A DNA stretch of 64,000 bases from contig CAWGMB010000006.1 of the NCBI GenBank assembly GCA_963823515.1, forward strand, positions 62,001 to 126,000. The letters run 5' to 3'. The notes below the pieces were generated by a model that was given only the letters and a program-made list of their open reading frames with translations, was not told the DNA's origin and did no database searches. A program made the position numbers and the translations under genes. Within the stretch, counting starts at the first letter, position 1. Every line of letters begins with the position of its first letter. This DNA is from Miltoncostaea sp963823515. Its GTDB lineage: Bacteria; Actinomycetota; Thermoleophilia; Miltoncostaeales; Miltoncostaeaceae. Positions 1 to 9,720 of this stretch are shown here, in pieces.

Positions 1-78
1 GGACCCCTTCGAGTGCACCGCCCCCCCGACGCCGTGAGGGCGCCCGATCCGCCCGATCACGACCGTCGGCGAGCTCAC
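1..78 (-). CDS. rimM: Ribosome maturation factor RimM, N-terminal fragment
   Basis: Only the first 26 codons lie in the window; the rest is beyond the left edge. The minus strand opens with GTG at 78-76 and reads MSSPTVVIGRIGRPHGVGGA..., which matches the RimM N-terminal signature (VGRIxRPHGVxG) that begins the beta-barrel domain binding ribosomal protein S19. RimM assists late 16S rRNA 3'-domain assembly. Position supports the call: rpsP, a KH protein and rimM are consecutive in many bacteria. The start lies 12 bases after the stop of the KH gene. The fragment is short, so the call rests on the motif plus synteny. Confidence 0.8.
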   Translation of the reverse strand, partial: MSSPTVVIGRIGRPHGVGGAVHSKGS

Positions 79-90
79 GCCTGCGATCGT

Positions 91-345
91 CTAGTCGACG
101 ATCTCGAGGGTGGCGCGCTCGCCACGGGCCGACGACGCCGCGCGCAGGATCACCCTCAGCGCGCGCGCCACGCGACCGCCGCGGCCGATGACCTGACCGA
201 GGTCGGTCTCGGCGACGTAGAGGGAGATGACGCGGGTCTCGCCGTCGCTCTCCTCCTTCACCTCGACCTGGTCGGGGTTGTCGACGAGACCGCGGGCGAG
301 GGCGCCGACCATCGCCGACAGCGGGCCGGGATCGACCGGGCTCAT
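91..345 (-). CDS. khpA: KH-domain RNA-binding protein KhpA
   Basis: An 84-residue protein made almost entirely of one type II KH domain. The GxxG loop is visible as VIGRGGRVARALR at about residues 51-63, preceded by the usual beta strands (VEVKEE, TRVISLYVAETDLGQ). KhpA (YlqC family) is a small cytoplasmic RNA chaperone that often pairs with KhpB/Jag and influences cell size in Gram-positives. It sits between rpsP (14-base gap) and rimM, its standard location, and is presumably co-transcribed with them. The length is typical of the family. Confidence 0.9.
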   Translation of the reverse strand: MSPVDPGPLSAMVGALARGLVDNPDQVEVKEESDGETRVISLYVAETDLGQVIGRGGRVARALRVILRAASSARGERATLEIVD

Positions 346-358
346 GCGGCGGCCGGCA

Positions 359-622
359 CTAGGCGGCCTGGGCCTTCGCGGCCTGATCCTTGGTGGCGAT
401 CTTGATCAGCTTCTTGACGGCGGAGGTCGGCTGGGCGCCGTTGGCGATCCAGTCGTTGGCCTTCTCGACGTCGATCTCGACGATGGAGGGGTGCGTCTGC
501 GGGTTGTAGCGGCCGATCGTCTCGATGTTGCGGCCGTCGCGCGGCGAGCGGACGTCGGCGACGACGACGCGGTAGATCGCGTTCTTCTTGCCGCCCACTC
601 GGGCGAGCCTGATCTTGACCAT
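359..622 (-). CDS. rpsP: 30S ribosomal protein S16
   Basis: An 87-residue S16 protein of the small ribosomal subunit body. The start is ATG at 622 (MVKIRLARVGGKKNAIYRVV), preceded by a GAGGAG ribosome binding site. A longer frame upstream only runs into the end of ffh and is not family sequence. The core GRNIETIGRYNP is diagnostic. The tail after about residue 75 (KIATKDQAAKAQAA) is the variable S16 extension. The gene lies 22 bases after the ffh stop in the ffh-rpsP-khpA-rimM run. Confidence 0.96.
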   Translation of the reverse strand: MVKIRLARVGGKKNAIYRVVVADVRSPRDGRNIETIGRYNPQTHPSIVEIDVEKANDWIANGAQPTSAVKKLIKIATKDQAAKAQAA

Positions 623-644
623 GCGGTGCTCCTCGTTCTCGTTG

Positions 645-1961
<1,317 letters not shown>

Positions 1962-1989
1962 CGGCGACCGCTCATCCTAGAGCAGCGGG

Positions 1990-2997
1990 TCAGTCCTCGG
2001 GAGAGAAGATCGCGCGGGCGAAGGATTGCGCGTCGAACGGCTGCAGGTCCTCGAGCTTCTCGCCCGAGCCCACGAGCTTCACCGGGATGCCGAGCTCGCG
2101 CCGGATCGCGACCGCGATGCCGCCCCGGGCCGTGCCGTCGACCTTGGTCAGGACCACGCCCGTCAGGCCGACCGCCTCGTTGAAGAGACGGGCCTGGCTG
2201 AGGCCGTTCTGGCCGGTCGTCGCGTCGAGGACGAGGAGCACCTCGTGAGGGGCGCTGTCGTCGATCTTCCCGACCACGGCCGCCACCTTGCGCAGCTCCT
2301 CCATCAGGTTGTGCTGGGTCTGGAGGCGCCCGGCGGTGTCGATGAGGGCGACGTCGGCGCCGCGCGCGGTGGCCGAGGCGACGGCGTCGTAGGCGACCGC
2401 CCCGGGGTCGGCCCCGGGCGCCTGGCGCACGAGCTGGGCGCCGGAGCGCTCGGCCCAGACCGCCAGCTGGTCGATCGCCGCCGCGCGGAAGGTGTCGGCG
2501 GCGCCGATCACCACGCTCTGGCCGAGCTCGGAGAGCCGGTGGGCGAACTTGCCGACGGTGGTGGTCTTGCCGCTGCCGTTGACGCCGACGATCAGGATCA
2601 CCGTCGGGCGGCCGTCGAGCGCGATGCGCGCGGGCTCTGGAGCCATCTGCGCCGCCATCTCCCGCGTCAGCGCCACGGCCACGTCCGCCCCCGAGGTGAT
2701 GCGCCCCTGGGCGGCCTCCTCGCGCAGCTCGTCCACCAGCGCCATGGTGGCGTCCATGCCGCAGTCGGCGGCGATCAGCGCCTCCTCCAGGTCGTCCCAG
2801 GTGTCGGAGGTGACGAGCTTCCCGGCGTAGATGCCGGCGAGCTGGGGCGAGATCGTCTGGCGGGGACGGGTGAGGTTCTCGCGCAGCCGGGCCATCAACC
2901 CGCGGCGACGTGGCTCGCCCTCCTCGCTGGCCGGCGGGGCGAGCCCCAGGAGCTCGGCCCAGGCCTCGCGATCCGCGTCCGGCGGCGCCTCGCTCAC
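1990..2997 (-). CDS. ftsY: SRP receptor FtsY
   Basis: A membrane-associated GTPase that receives SRP-ribosome complexes. With GTG at 2997 it has 335 residues. That GTG overlaps the smc stop as GTGA, which implies translational coupling. An internal ATG at 2895 would give 301 residues and cannot be excluded. Motifs are the NG-domain P-loop GVNGSGKTTTVGK, DTAGRLQTQ, TKVDGTARGG and GSGEKLEDLQPF. The acidic A-domain N-terminus is very short (SEAPPDADREAWAE), as in many Gram-positives, so membrane contact probably uses the N-domain helix. The gene sits between smc and ffh, the common order. Confidence 0.95.
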   Translation of the reverse strand: MSEAPPDADREAWAELLGLAPPASEEGEPRRRGLMARLRENLTRPRQTISPQLAGIYAGKLVTSDTWDDLEEALIAADCGMDATMALVDELREEAAQGRITSGADVAVALTREMAAQMAPEPARIALDGRPTVILIVGVNGSGKTTTVGKFAHRLSELGQSVVIGAADTFRAAAIDQLAVWAERSGAQLVRQAPGADPGAVAYDAVASATARGADVALIDTAGRLQTQHNLMEELRKVAAVVGKIDDSAPHEVLLVLDATTGQNGLSQARLFNEAVGLTGVVLTKVDGTARGGIAVAIRRELGIPVKLVGSGEKLEDLQPFDAQSFARAIFSPED

Positions 2998-5900
2998 GCG
3001 GAGCGGCCGCCCGGGATGGCGTGGAGCGCGCGGCGCACGTAGGGCCTGGCCGGCCCCTCGACGTCGCGCTTCAGCCGGCGCGCGATGATCTGAGAGACGC
3101 CCTCGGCCCCCATCGTGACGCCGAAGATCGTGTCGGCGATCTCGACCGTCGGCTGCTGGTGGGTGATGAGCAGGAACTGGGTCTGCTCGGACAGGCGCCG
3201 GACGACGGAGAGGAAGCGCCGCAGATTGACGTCGTCGAGGGCCGCCTCGACCTCGTCGAGCAGGTAGAAGGGCGCCGGGCGCGCCATCGCGAGCGCGAGG
3301 CAGAAGCCGAGGGCCACGAGCGAGCGCTCGCCGCCGGACATCAGCGCGAGGGAGCGCGGGCGCTTGCCGGCCGGGACGACCTCGACCTCGATACCCGCCT
3401 CGCCGTCCTCGGCGACGACGGCCCGCAGGCGCCCCTCGCCGCCCGGGAAGAGCATCCCGCACACCTCGGTGAAGCGCTCGCGGAACGCCTCGAAGAGCGA
3501 ATCGAAGCCCTCGGCGACGGCGGCGTCGAGCTCGGCGAGGTGGCCGCGCAGGGCCTCGGCGGTCGATTCGAGGTCATCGATCTGCGCGATCATCTCGGTC
3601 TCGCGGGCACTCAGCTCCTCGCGCTCGGTCGCGGCCAGCGGGTTCACCGCGCCGATGCCCTCGCGCCGGCGCTCCAGCTCGGCGAGCCGCGTCACGGCCT
3701 CCTCGGGGTCGGGCAGCACCTCGTCGTCGGCGGGCGGCGGCCCGGCCTCGGCCGACCGCTCCCCGGCGACCGCCGCCTCGACCTCGGCCGCATGGGCGGC
3801 TCCGGCGCTCGCGGCGACGACCCTCTCCCCCTCCTCGACGGCGCGGTCGCCGGCGGCCACGCCGGCGTCGAGGTCGCGTGCGCGCGCATCGGCCTCGGCC
3901 TGCAACCCGCGCGCCCCCTCGGCTGCGGGCGCCAGGGCCCGAGCCGCGGCCTCGAGCGCCCGGGCGGCCCTCCGCGCGGGCTCGATGTCGTGCGTCCCGT
4001 CCGGCTCCTGCGCGCGAGCCCGGGTCGCGGTGACGCGCGCGGTGGCCTCAGCCTCCTCGGCCCTCGCCGCAGCGAGGGCGGCGCGCGCGTCGGCGGCGGC
4101 GCCCGCACGGGTGCGCAGCTCGGCGCCCGCGGCCTCGGCCGCGACGCGTGCGGCGACGGCGGCCTCCGAGGCCGCGACGGCCGCGGCGCGCACCTGCGCG
4201 ACGCGGGGCTCGGAGGCCTCGTGCGCCACGACGAGGGCGGCGAGCTCGGCGTCGTGCCGCTCGGCCTCCTCGGCGGCCTGCGCGGCCCGCGCCGCGCGCC
4301 CGCCGGCCTTCGCCCGCAGGCTCGCCACCGACTCCGAGGCGCGCGCGGCGGACCGGTCGGCGGCGCGACGCCGGCGGCGCACCGCGGCGAGCGCCGCGGC
4401 GGCGGCCTCGGCCTCATGGGCGGCCAGCGCGGCCGCGGCGGCCGCCGCGGCTTCGGCCTCCCGGGCGCGGCCGTGGAGAGCCCGGCGCGCCCACGTGCCC
4501 GCGGCGCGGAACACCAGGCCGTCGGCCGGGCGCAGGGCGATGCCCTCACGGGTCACCATCACACCGGGCGCCCCGGCCGGCACGGCCTCGAGGTCGTCCA
4601 CGAGCCAGGCGTCGGCGAGGAGTCGTTCGAGGTGGGGGCGCGCCTCGTCCGCGCAGGAGATGACGAGGTCCAGAACCCTCCGGCCACCGGGGACCGCACC
4701 CGCACTGGCGCGGGCGGGAGCGGGTACGACGGCGCAGTCGGCGCCCTCCTCGAGGGCGGCCCGGCCCTCGGCCAGCGACCCCGCCGGGACCGCCTCGGCC
4801 AGCACCCCGAGGGCCGCCGCGACGGCATGCTCGGCGCCCTCCTCGACCGTCAGCCCCTCGCCGAGGCCGCGCGCGCGCTCACCGCGCCCGTCGGCCGGCG
4901 CGAGGGCCCTCGCCGCGACCCGCGCCTCGCGCAGCCGCACGTCGGCCACGCCGCGCGCGGCCGCGGCGTCGGCCTCGGCCGCCTCGGCCACCCGCTCGTG
5001 CTCGGCCCAGCGCACCGTGCGCCCCGACGCGACCTCGTCGCGGCGCTCCGCCCGCAGGAGCGCACCGGCCTCCAGCGCGTCGGCCTCGAAGCCCGCGAGC
5101 CGCTCCCGGGCGCCGGCGAGCGCCGTGCGCGCGTCCCCCACGCGGCGCGCGGCGGCCGCCGTCTCGCGCTCGGCCGCCAGGAGAGCAGCCGCCTCGGCGG
5201 CCGCAGCGTCCTGCAGCCGGCGGTGCTCCGCCCGGGCCGCCGTGTCGGCTGCGTCGGCGGCGCTCGCGGCGGCGTCGGCCGTCTCGGCGCCCTGGCGCGC
5301 CAGGGCCGTCGCGGCGGTCGTGGCGACGGCCGCCTCGGTCAGCGACTCCAGGAGGTCGGCCGCGGCGCGGCGGCGGCGGGCGTTCTCGGCGGCCTCGGCC
5401 TCGGCGGCGCGGACGCGCTCGGCGGCCAGCTCGGCGCGGCCGGCGCTGCGGTCGGCCGCGGTGCGCAGAGCGGAGGCAAGGTCTTGCGCGGCGGCGGCGG
5501 CGCCGCCGGCCTCGGCGCGGGCCTGGGCGGCGAGCGATCGTTCGGCGCGCGCCTTCTCCAGGGCGCGGGCGTCGACCGCCGCCAGCGCGCGCAGCCGCTC
5601 GGCCTCGGCCAGGGCGAGCGCGTGGGCGGCCGCGGCGGCGCGCGCACGGGCGGCCCCGACGGCGCGCCGGGCCGTCGCGATCTCAGCGTCGAGCGACTCG
5701 GCGCGCTCGGCCGCGCGGGCCTGGCGGTCGAGCGCGCGGGCGCGCGAGCGAACCTCGCCCGCGATGTCGCGGGCGCGCTCCAGCCGATCGGCGACACGGG
5801 CCAGCTTCTGCTCGGCCCGGCGGCGGCGGCGCTTGGCCACGGCCACGCCGGCCGCGGCATCGACCATCGCCCGGCGCTCGACGGGCGTGCTGGTGCACAG

Positions 5901-6335
5901 GGCCTCGACCTGCCCCTGGCGAATCACCGCGAGCGCGTCCGGGCCCAGGCCGCGCGAGGAGAGGGCCTCCTGCACGTCGAGCAGGCGGCACCCGTCGGAG
6001 TTGAGGCGGTAGTCGGCGTCGCCGGCGCGCGTGAGCCGCCGGCTGGCCTCGATCTCGGCCGGGCCGTTACCGTCGTCGTGCCCCCCGAGGACGAGGCTCA
6101 CCTCGGCGAAGGGGGCGCCCGCACGCCGTTCGCCGCCCGAGTAGAGGACGTCGGCCATGCCCCCGGCGCGAAGCCGGCCCGCGCGCTGCTCGCCGAGCGC
6201 CCACACGACGGCCTCGGCGAGGTTGCTCTTGCCGGAGCCGTTGGGACCGACGACGACGTTGACACCCGGGCCGAGCTGGAGGCTGATGGTGTCGGCGAAC
6301 GACTTGAAGCCGCGCACGCTGAGCCGGGTCAGCAT
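2994..6335 (-). CDS. smc: Chromosome segregation ATPase SMC
   Basis: A condensin SMC subunit of 1113 residues that acts with ScpA/ScpB, which are encoded at 44,033-45,339. The ABC head is split: Walker A GPNGSGKSN at 30-38 and, at the other end, signature LMSGGERS (from 998) and Walker B LLDEVEAALDD (1025-1035). The arms between are coiled coil extremely rich in Ala, Glu and Arg. A globular hinge is likely near 480-600 (GLTVEEGAEHAVAAALGVLAE). It is a little shorter than typical SMC (about 1150-1200), so the arms may be short. The start overlaps the rnc stop by one base, and ftsY overlaps its end by 4. Confidence 0.96.
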   Translation of the reverse strand: MLTRLSVRGFKSFADTISLQLGPGVNVVVGPNGSGKSNLAEAVVWALGEQRAGRLRAGGMADVLYSGGERRAGAPFAEVSLVLGGHDDGNGPAEIEASRRLTRAGDADYRLNSDGCRLLDVQEALSSRGLGPDALAVIRQGQVEALCTSTPVERRAMVDAAAGVAVAKRRRRRAEQKLARVADRLERARDIAGEVRSRARALDRQARAAERAESLDAEIATARRAVGAARARAAAAAHALALAEAERLRALAAVDARALEKARAERSLAAQARAEAGGAAAAAQDLASALRTAADRSAGRAELAAERVRAAEAEAAENARRRRAAADLLESLTEAAVATTAATALARQGAETADAAASAADAADTAARAEHRRLQDAAAAEAAALLAAERETAAAARRVGDARTALAGARERLAGFEADALEAGALLRAERRDEVASGRTVRWAEHERVAEAAEADAAAARGVADVRLREARVAARALAPADGRGERARGLGEGLTVEEGAEHAVAAALGVLAEAVPAGSLAEGRAALEEGADCAVVPAPARASAGAVPGGRRVLDLVISCADEARPHLERLLADAWLVDDLEAVPAGAPGVMVTREGIALRPADGLVFRAAGTWARRALHGRAREAEAAAAAAAALAAHEAEAAAAALAAVRRRRRAADRSAARASESVASLRAKAGGRAARAAQAAEEAERHDAELAALVVAHEASEPRVAQVRAAAVAASEAAVAARVAAEAAGAELRTRAGAAADARAALAAARAEEAEATARVTATRARAQEPDGTHDIEPARRAARALEAAARALAPAAEGARGLQAEADARARDLDAGVAAGDRAVEEGERVVAASAGAAHAAEVEAAVAGERSAEAGPPPADDEVLPDPEEAVTRLAELERRREGIGAVNPLAATEREELSARETEMIAQIDDLESTAEALRGHLAELDAAVAEGFDSLFEAFRERFTEVCGMLFPGGEGRLRAVVAEDGEAGIEVEVVPAGKRPRSLALMSGGERSLVALGFCLALAMARPAPFYLLDEVEAALDDVNLRRFLSVVRRLSEQTQFLLITHQQPTVEIADTIFGVTMGAEGVSQIIARRLKRDVEGPARPYVRRALHAIPGGRSA

Positions 6336-6982
6336 CAGGCGTCCTCGTCGAGCCGGGCGAGAGCCTGGGCGGCGGCCGCCTGCTCGGAGGCCTGCTTCGA
6401 GGTGCCCGAGCCCTCTCCCATGACCTGTCCGCCGACGTGCACGCGGCTGGTGAAAACGGGTCTCTGGGGCGGCCCCTGCGTGTCGGAGAGCTCATAGGAG
6501 ACGCCCAGGCGACGGCGGGCCGCGCTCTCCTGCAGCGCTGTCTTTGGGTCGCGCGACCCGGGCGCGGCCGAGTCGAGCGCGGGCGCGAACGCCTCCAGCA
6601 CGGCGGTGCGGGTGACGTCGATGCCGAGGTCGAGCCAGCCCGCACCGATCGCGGCCTCGGCCAGCGCGGCCCGCAGGCTGGGGCGCTCGGCGAGCTCGGC
6701 CGCGGCACCGCGGCGCGCCGCGGGCGCGGCCTCGACGAAGGCGTCGGGCAGGCCCGCGGCGGTCGCCGCCGCGGCGCACGATTCGCGCCCGACCACGGCC
6801 TGCCGCATCCACGAAAGATCCCCCTCGTCAACGGCCGGGTGGCGTCGCATGAGCTCCTCGCTCACCATCACTTCGAGCACGCTGTCGCCGAGGAATTCGA
6901 GGCGCTCATAGGACGCCTCACGGCGAGGTGCCCACGAGCTGTGGGTGAAGATCTGACGGCGCCTGCGGCTCCCGAGGCCCAT
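6335..6982 (-). CDS. rnc: Ribonuclease III, divergent active site
   Basis: RNase III cleaves double-stranded RNA (rRNA precursors, structured mRNAs). The signature ERLEFLGDS is at 26-34, giving the equivalents of E. coli Glu38, Glu41 and Asp45. LSWMRQAVV and a C-terminal dsRNA-binding domain (about 147-212, ending SKQASEQAAAAQAL) are present. Odd points: the helix that normally reads ADxxEALIGA reads RAALAEAAIGA, so Glu117 is kept (E109) but Asp114 is Ala (A106). The G-rich loop before it is also replaced by an Ala/Arg stretch. The N-terminus is short, and I found no in-frame ATG, GTG or TTG upstream before acpP ends. Location upstream of smc is classical. Confidence 0.88.
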   Translation of the reverse strand: MGLGSRRRRQIFTHSSWAPRREASYERLEFLGDSVLEVMVSEELMRRHPAVDEGDLSWMRQAVVGRESCAAAATAAGLPDAFVEAAPAARRGAAAELAERPSLRAALAEAAIGAGWLDLGIDVTRTAVLEAFAPALDSAAPGSRDPKTALQESAARRRLGVSYELSDTQGPPQRPVFTSRVHVGGQVMGEGSGTSKQASEQAAAAQALARLDEDA

Positions 6983-7023
6983 GACGATGCGGGCGAGTCC
7001 GGAGTCATCGCCGTCCGCTGCGC

Positions 7024-7269
7024 TCAGGCGGTGTTCGCCAGAACGTAGTCGACCGCCTGGCCGACCGTCGCGATCTTCTCCGCCTCCTCGTCCGGGATCT
7101 TGATCTTGAACCGGTCCTCCATCTCCATGATGAGCTCGACCAGGTCCAGCGAGTCCGCGTTCAGGTCCTCCTGGAAGGACGACTCCGCGGTGACCTCGGC
7201 AGGATCGACCCCGAGCTGCTCCACCAGGATGGCGCGGACCTCATCGACAGCTTTCTCTCGGTCCAACAC
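7024..7269 (-). CDS. acpP: Acyl carrier protein
   Basis: A type II fatty acid synthase carrier of 81 residues. The phosphopantetheine attachment motif NADSLDLVEL places the modified serine at about residue 40, and the protein is strongly acidic as expected. The start is chosen as GTG at 7269 because an AGAGGGGG ribosome binding site lies just before it. The next codon, TTG at 7266, has better spacing and is an equally possible start, while an ATG at 7290 lacks a binding site. It lies between plsX and rnc in the usual plsX-acpP-rnc-smc order. Confidence 0.95.
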   Translation of the reverse strand: MLDREKAVDEVRAILVEQLGVDPAEVTAESSFQEDLNADSLDLVELIMEMEDRFKIKIPDEEAEKIATVGQAVDYVLANTA

Positions 7270-7369
7270 GTCCCCCTCTTGTTTCTCCATGCCATTGGCC
7301 GCTCGGGCCTGGCTGGGCAACTTACACACGGTCTCGGACAACCGCCGCCGCGCGACGACGCCGGTGATC

Positions 7370-8440
7370 CTACGCGGCCGGAGAGCCTTCGGCGCCCTCC
7401 AGGGCGAGCGCGGCGCCGAAATGCTCGACCAGGCGCCCGCGCGTGCCCCGCGCGGCCACCCTCACGGCGTTCGCGATGCCGCGCCCGGTGGAGTTGCCGT
7501 GGCCGATGACGGCCAGCCCGCGCACGCCCAGCAGAACCGCGCCACCGTAGGTCTCAGGGTCGATCCGGTCGCGCATCCGCCGCAGCGGCGGACGCACGAG
7601 CAGGCCGCCGACGCGGCCGAGGACGGTCGAGCGCACGGCGTCGCGGACCTCGCCCATCAGGAAGACCGCGACCCCCTCCATGGTCTTGAGGACGACGTTT
7701 CCCGTGAAGCCGTCCGTCACGACCACGTCGACGGCGCCGGCGGAGATGTCGCGGCCCTCGACGTTGCCGACGAAGCCCGGCGTGCCCCGCAGGAGGGAGT
7801 GCGCGGCGAGCACGAGCTCGCTGCCCTTGACCTCCTCCTCGCCGATCGACAGGAGGCCGACGCGCGGCTCGGCGATACCGAGCACGTCGCGCGAGAAGAG
7901 GCGGCCCATCAGCGCGAACTGCGGGTAGTGCTCGGGGCGGGCCTCGGCGCTCGCGCCGGCGTCCAGCAGGAGCACGGGGCCGCCGCCGGTGCTCGGCAGC
8001 ACGACCGCGATCGCGGGCCGGATGACGCCCGGCACGCGGCGCATGTAGAGCGTCGCGGCCGCGAGCATCGCACCGGTGTTGCCCGCCGAGACGGCGGCGC
8101 CGGCGCGGCCTTCCCCCACCAGCCGGCACGCCAGCGACACCGAGGAGTCGGGCTTCGCGCGCACCGCGCGCGCGCCCTCCTCTCCCGACGAGATCGCCTC
8201 GGCGGCGTGCACGACCTGGATGCCGGGGACGCCCGTGGCGCCCTGGCGCCCGAGCTCGTCGCGCAGGACCGCCTCGTCGCCCACCAGGAGGACGGCGATC
8301 CCGTCACCCGCGGCATCGACGGCCCCTTGCACCGGAGCGGCGGGGGCGTTGTCGCCACCCATGCCGTCCAGCGCGACCGTGGGCTGAGCCGGTACTACCC
8401 CTCGATCTCGAGGACCGGGCGGCCCCGGTAGTAGCCACAC
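7370..8440 (-). CDS. plsX: Phosphate acyltransferase PlsX
   Basis: Converts acyl-ACP to acyl-phosphate, the first step of phosphatidic acid synthesis. Family blocks are VALDGMGGDNAPAAPV near the start, AAVSAGNTGAMLAAA, VVVTDGFTGNVVLKTMEG and a C-terminal GHGNSTGRGIANAV. The start is uncertain. Homology begins at about base 8388, just after the rpmF stop, but no ATG/GTG/TTG lies there. The nearest are GTG at 8440 (used here) and 8449, both inside rpmF. Overlapping translation or a rare start codon is implied. Its neighbours rpmF and acpP are the usual partners. Confidence 0.9.
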   Translation of the reverse strand: MWLLPGPPGPRDRGVVPAQPTVALDGMGGDNAPAAPVQGAVDAAGDGIAVLLVGDEAVLRDELGRQGATGVPGIQVVHAAEAISSGEEGARAVRAKPDSSVSLACRLVGEGRAGAAVSAGNTGAMLAAATLYMRRVPGVIRPAIAVVLPSTGGGPVLLLDAGASAEARPEHYPQFALMGRLFSRDVLGIAEPRVGLLSIGEEEVKGSELVLAAHSLLRGTPGFVGNVEGRDISAGAVDVVVTDGFTGNVVLKTMEGVAVFLMGEVRDAVRSTVLGRVGGLLVRPPLRRMRDRIDPETYGGAVLLGVRGLAVIGHGNSTGRGIANAVRVAARGTRGRLVEHFGAALALEGAEGSPAA

Positions 8441-8574
8441 ACCCCGCACACGTGGTGGGGCCGCACGGGGCTCGCGCACCGCGGGCAGCGCCCGAGGCGG
8501 GTCGCCTCGATGGCGTGGGTCGCGCGACGCGTGTCGCGGCGCTGCTTGGAGGTCTTTCGCTTCGGGACGGCCAC
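8395..8574 (-). CDS. rpmF: 50S ribosomal protein L32
   Basis: A 59-residue zinc-type L32. It opens with GTG at 8574 as MAVPKRKTSKQRRDTRRA, the invariant L32 N-terminus, and contains the zinc ribbon CPRC (about 32-35) and CGVC (about 46-49). It is easily missed because it is short and GTG-started. It sits between DUF177 and plsX, the conserved yceD-rpmF-plsX order that links ribosome and membrane lipid synthesis. About 96 bases separate it from the upstream DUF177 gene. Confidence 0.95.
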   Translation of the reverse strand: MAVPKRKTSKQRRDTRRATHAIEATRLGRCPRCASPVRPHHVCGVCGYYRGRPVLEIEG

Positions 8575-8670
8575 GTACTCACCACCGGTCGGAGGACTCG
8601 CGGAAGGGTAGCGGGCCGCGAGGTCGAGAGAAAGGGTCGGCCCGGAGTCGCACCCGGGCGGTCCGGAAGG

Positions 8671-9213
8671 CTACTCCTGGCCCAGGCGCTCGGACAAGCC
8701 GCGCAGGGCGTCCCAGCGGGAATCGGTCTGCACCTGCTCGCAGTCGCAGGACCCGGCGTTCAGATCGGCGCCGCAGGCCGGGCACAGGCCGGCGCAGTCC
8801 TCGCGGCAGAGGATCACGGCCGGCAGGGCCTCCGCGATCGCGTCGCGGGCCCACAGGCCGAGGTCGAGAGCGTTCTCGCTCACGTACGCCGAGTCGAAGT
8901 CCTCGTCGAAGGGGTCGTCGGCCGTGCGGCCGTCGGCGGCGAACTCGGAGGAGTCGACCGACACCGCGACGCGCGCCGGCCCGACGCACCTCCAGCACGG
9001 GCCCGTCAACTCGGCGTGCATCCTCAGCCGGAAGTGGAGCCCCGCCAGCGAGCGGCTGATGCCGAGATCGGCCTCGGGCTCGGCGGGGTCGGTGACGTAG
9101 TCCTGCCCACCGAGCCGCAGAGCGACGGGCGGGACCCGGAGATGAAGCCGGGTCCCCGCTCCCGAGGAGAGATCGAGGGAGCGGAGATCGACCCTGGCGA
9201 CCCGCTCGTCCAT
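8671..9213 (-). CDS. DUF177 (YceD-like) protein
   Basis: A 180-residue member of the DUF177/YceD family, which is almost always encoded just upstream of rpmF and is associated with 23S rRNA/large subunit assembly. Conserved cysteines are visible as GPCWRC in the middle and CREDCAGLCPACGADLN...CDC near residues 136-158, the family's diagnostic zinc-like cluster. The ATG at 9213 follows the upstream coiled-coil gene's stop by 5 bases, so the two are co-translated. The exact biochemical role is not settled for this family. Confidence 0.9.
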   Translation of the reverse strand: MDERVARVDLRSLDLSSGAGTRLHLRVPPVALRLGGQDYVTDPAEPEADLGISRSLAGLHFRLRMHAELTGPCWRCVGPARVAVSVDSSEFAADGRTADDPFDEDFDSAYVSENALDLGLWARDAIAEALPAVILCREDCAGLCPACGADLNAGSCDCEQVQTDSRWDALRGLSERLGQE

Positions 9214-9218
9214 CGCGC

Positions 9219-9710
9219 CTACTGAGAGGACTCTGGCGAGAACGGCTCACCTTCGGGCGGCTCGTCCGTCGGGCCCTGGAGCCGCTCGCGCCCGCGCTGC
9301 ACCGCCTGGAGGAACTTGCCGAGGTTCACCTCGAGCGTCCCCAGCACCTCGTCGGCGTAGTCCTCGGCGCCGAGGCGGACCTCGCGCTCGCGGCCGCGGG
9401 CCTCCTCGAGGATCTCGGCCGCCTCACGCTCGGCGCGCTTGACGACCTCCTGCTCGGAGGCCTCCTGCGCCGCCTTGTCACGGGCGTCGAACACGAGGCG
9501 CTCGGCCTCGCGCTTGGCCTCGGCGAGCATCTCCTGGCGCTCCTTGACGATCCAGCGCGCCTGCTTGACCTCTTCGGGGATCGTCGAGCGCATCTGGTCC
9601 AGGAGGTCGTAGATCGCCTCCCGGTCGATGCGCACCTGGTCGGTCAGGGGCACCGCCCGGGCGTTGTGGATCAGGTCGTCCAGCTTGTCGATCAGTTCCA
9701 GTACGTCCAA
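9219..9710 (-). CDS. DivIVA-like coiled-coil protein
   Basis: A 163-residue protein opening with TTG at 9710, preceded by GGAGGG four bases away. Longer readings run into coaD and are not supported. The N-terminal LELIDKLDDLIHNARAVPLTDQVRIDREAIYDLLDQM resembles the short N-terminal segment of actinobacterial DivIVA/Wag31-like proteins. Residues about 55-140 form a charged coiled coil (KQARWIVKERQEMLAEAKREAE). Similar genes next to coaD are often labelled ATP synthase subunit b or cell division initiation protein by weak coiled-coil similarity. A polar scaffold role is inference. Confidence 0.7.
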   Translation of the reverse strand: MDVLELIDKLDDLIHNARAVPLTDQVRIDREAIYDLLDQMRSTIPEEVKQARWIVKERQEMLAEAKREAERLVFDARDKAAQEASEQEVVKRAEREAAEILEEARGREREVRLGAEDYADEVLGTLEVNLGKFLQAVQRGRERLQGPTDEPPEGEPFSPESSQ

Positions 9711-9720
9711 CGAACCCTCC

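Noticed and set aside
2910..6497. A plus-strand open frame of about 1195 codons opposite smc.
   Set aside because: It is low-complexity Gly/Ala/Arg sequence produced by the GC-rich codon pattern of smc on the other strand; no domain or start signal.
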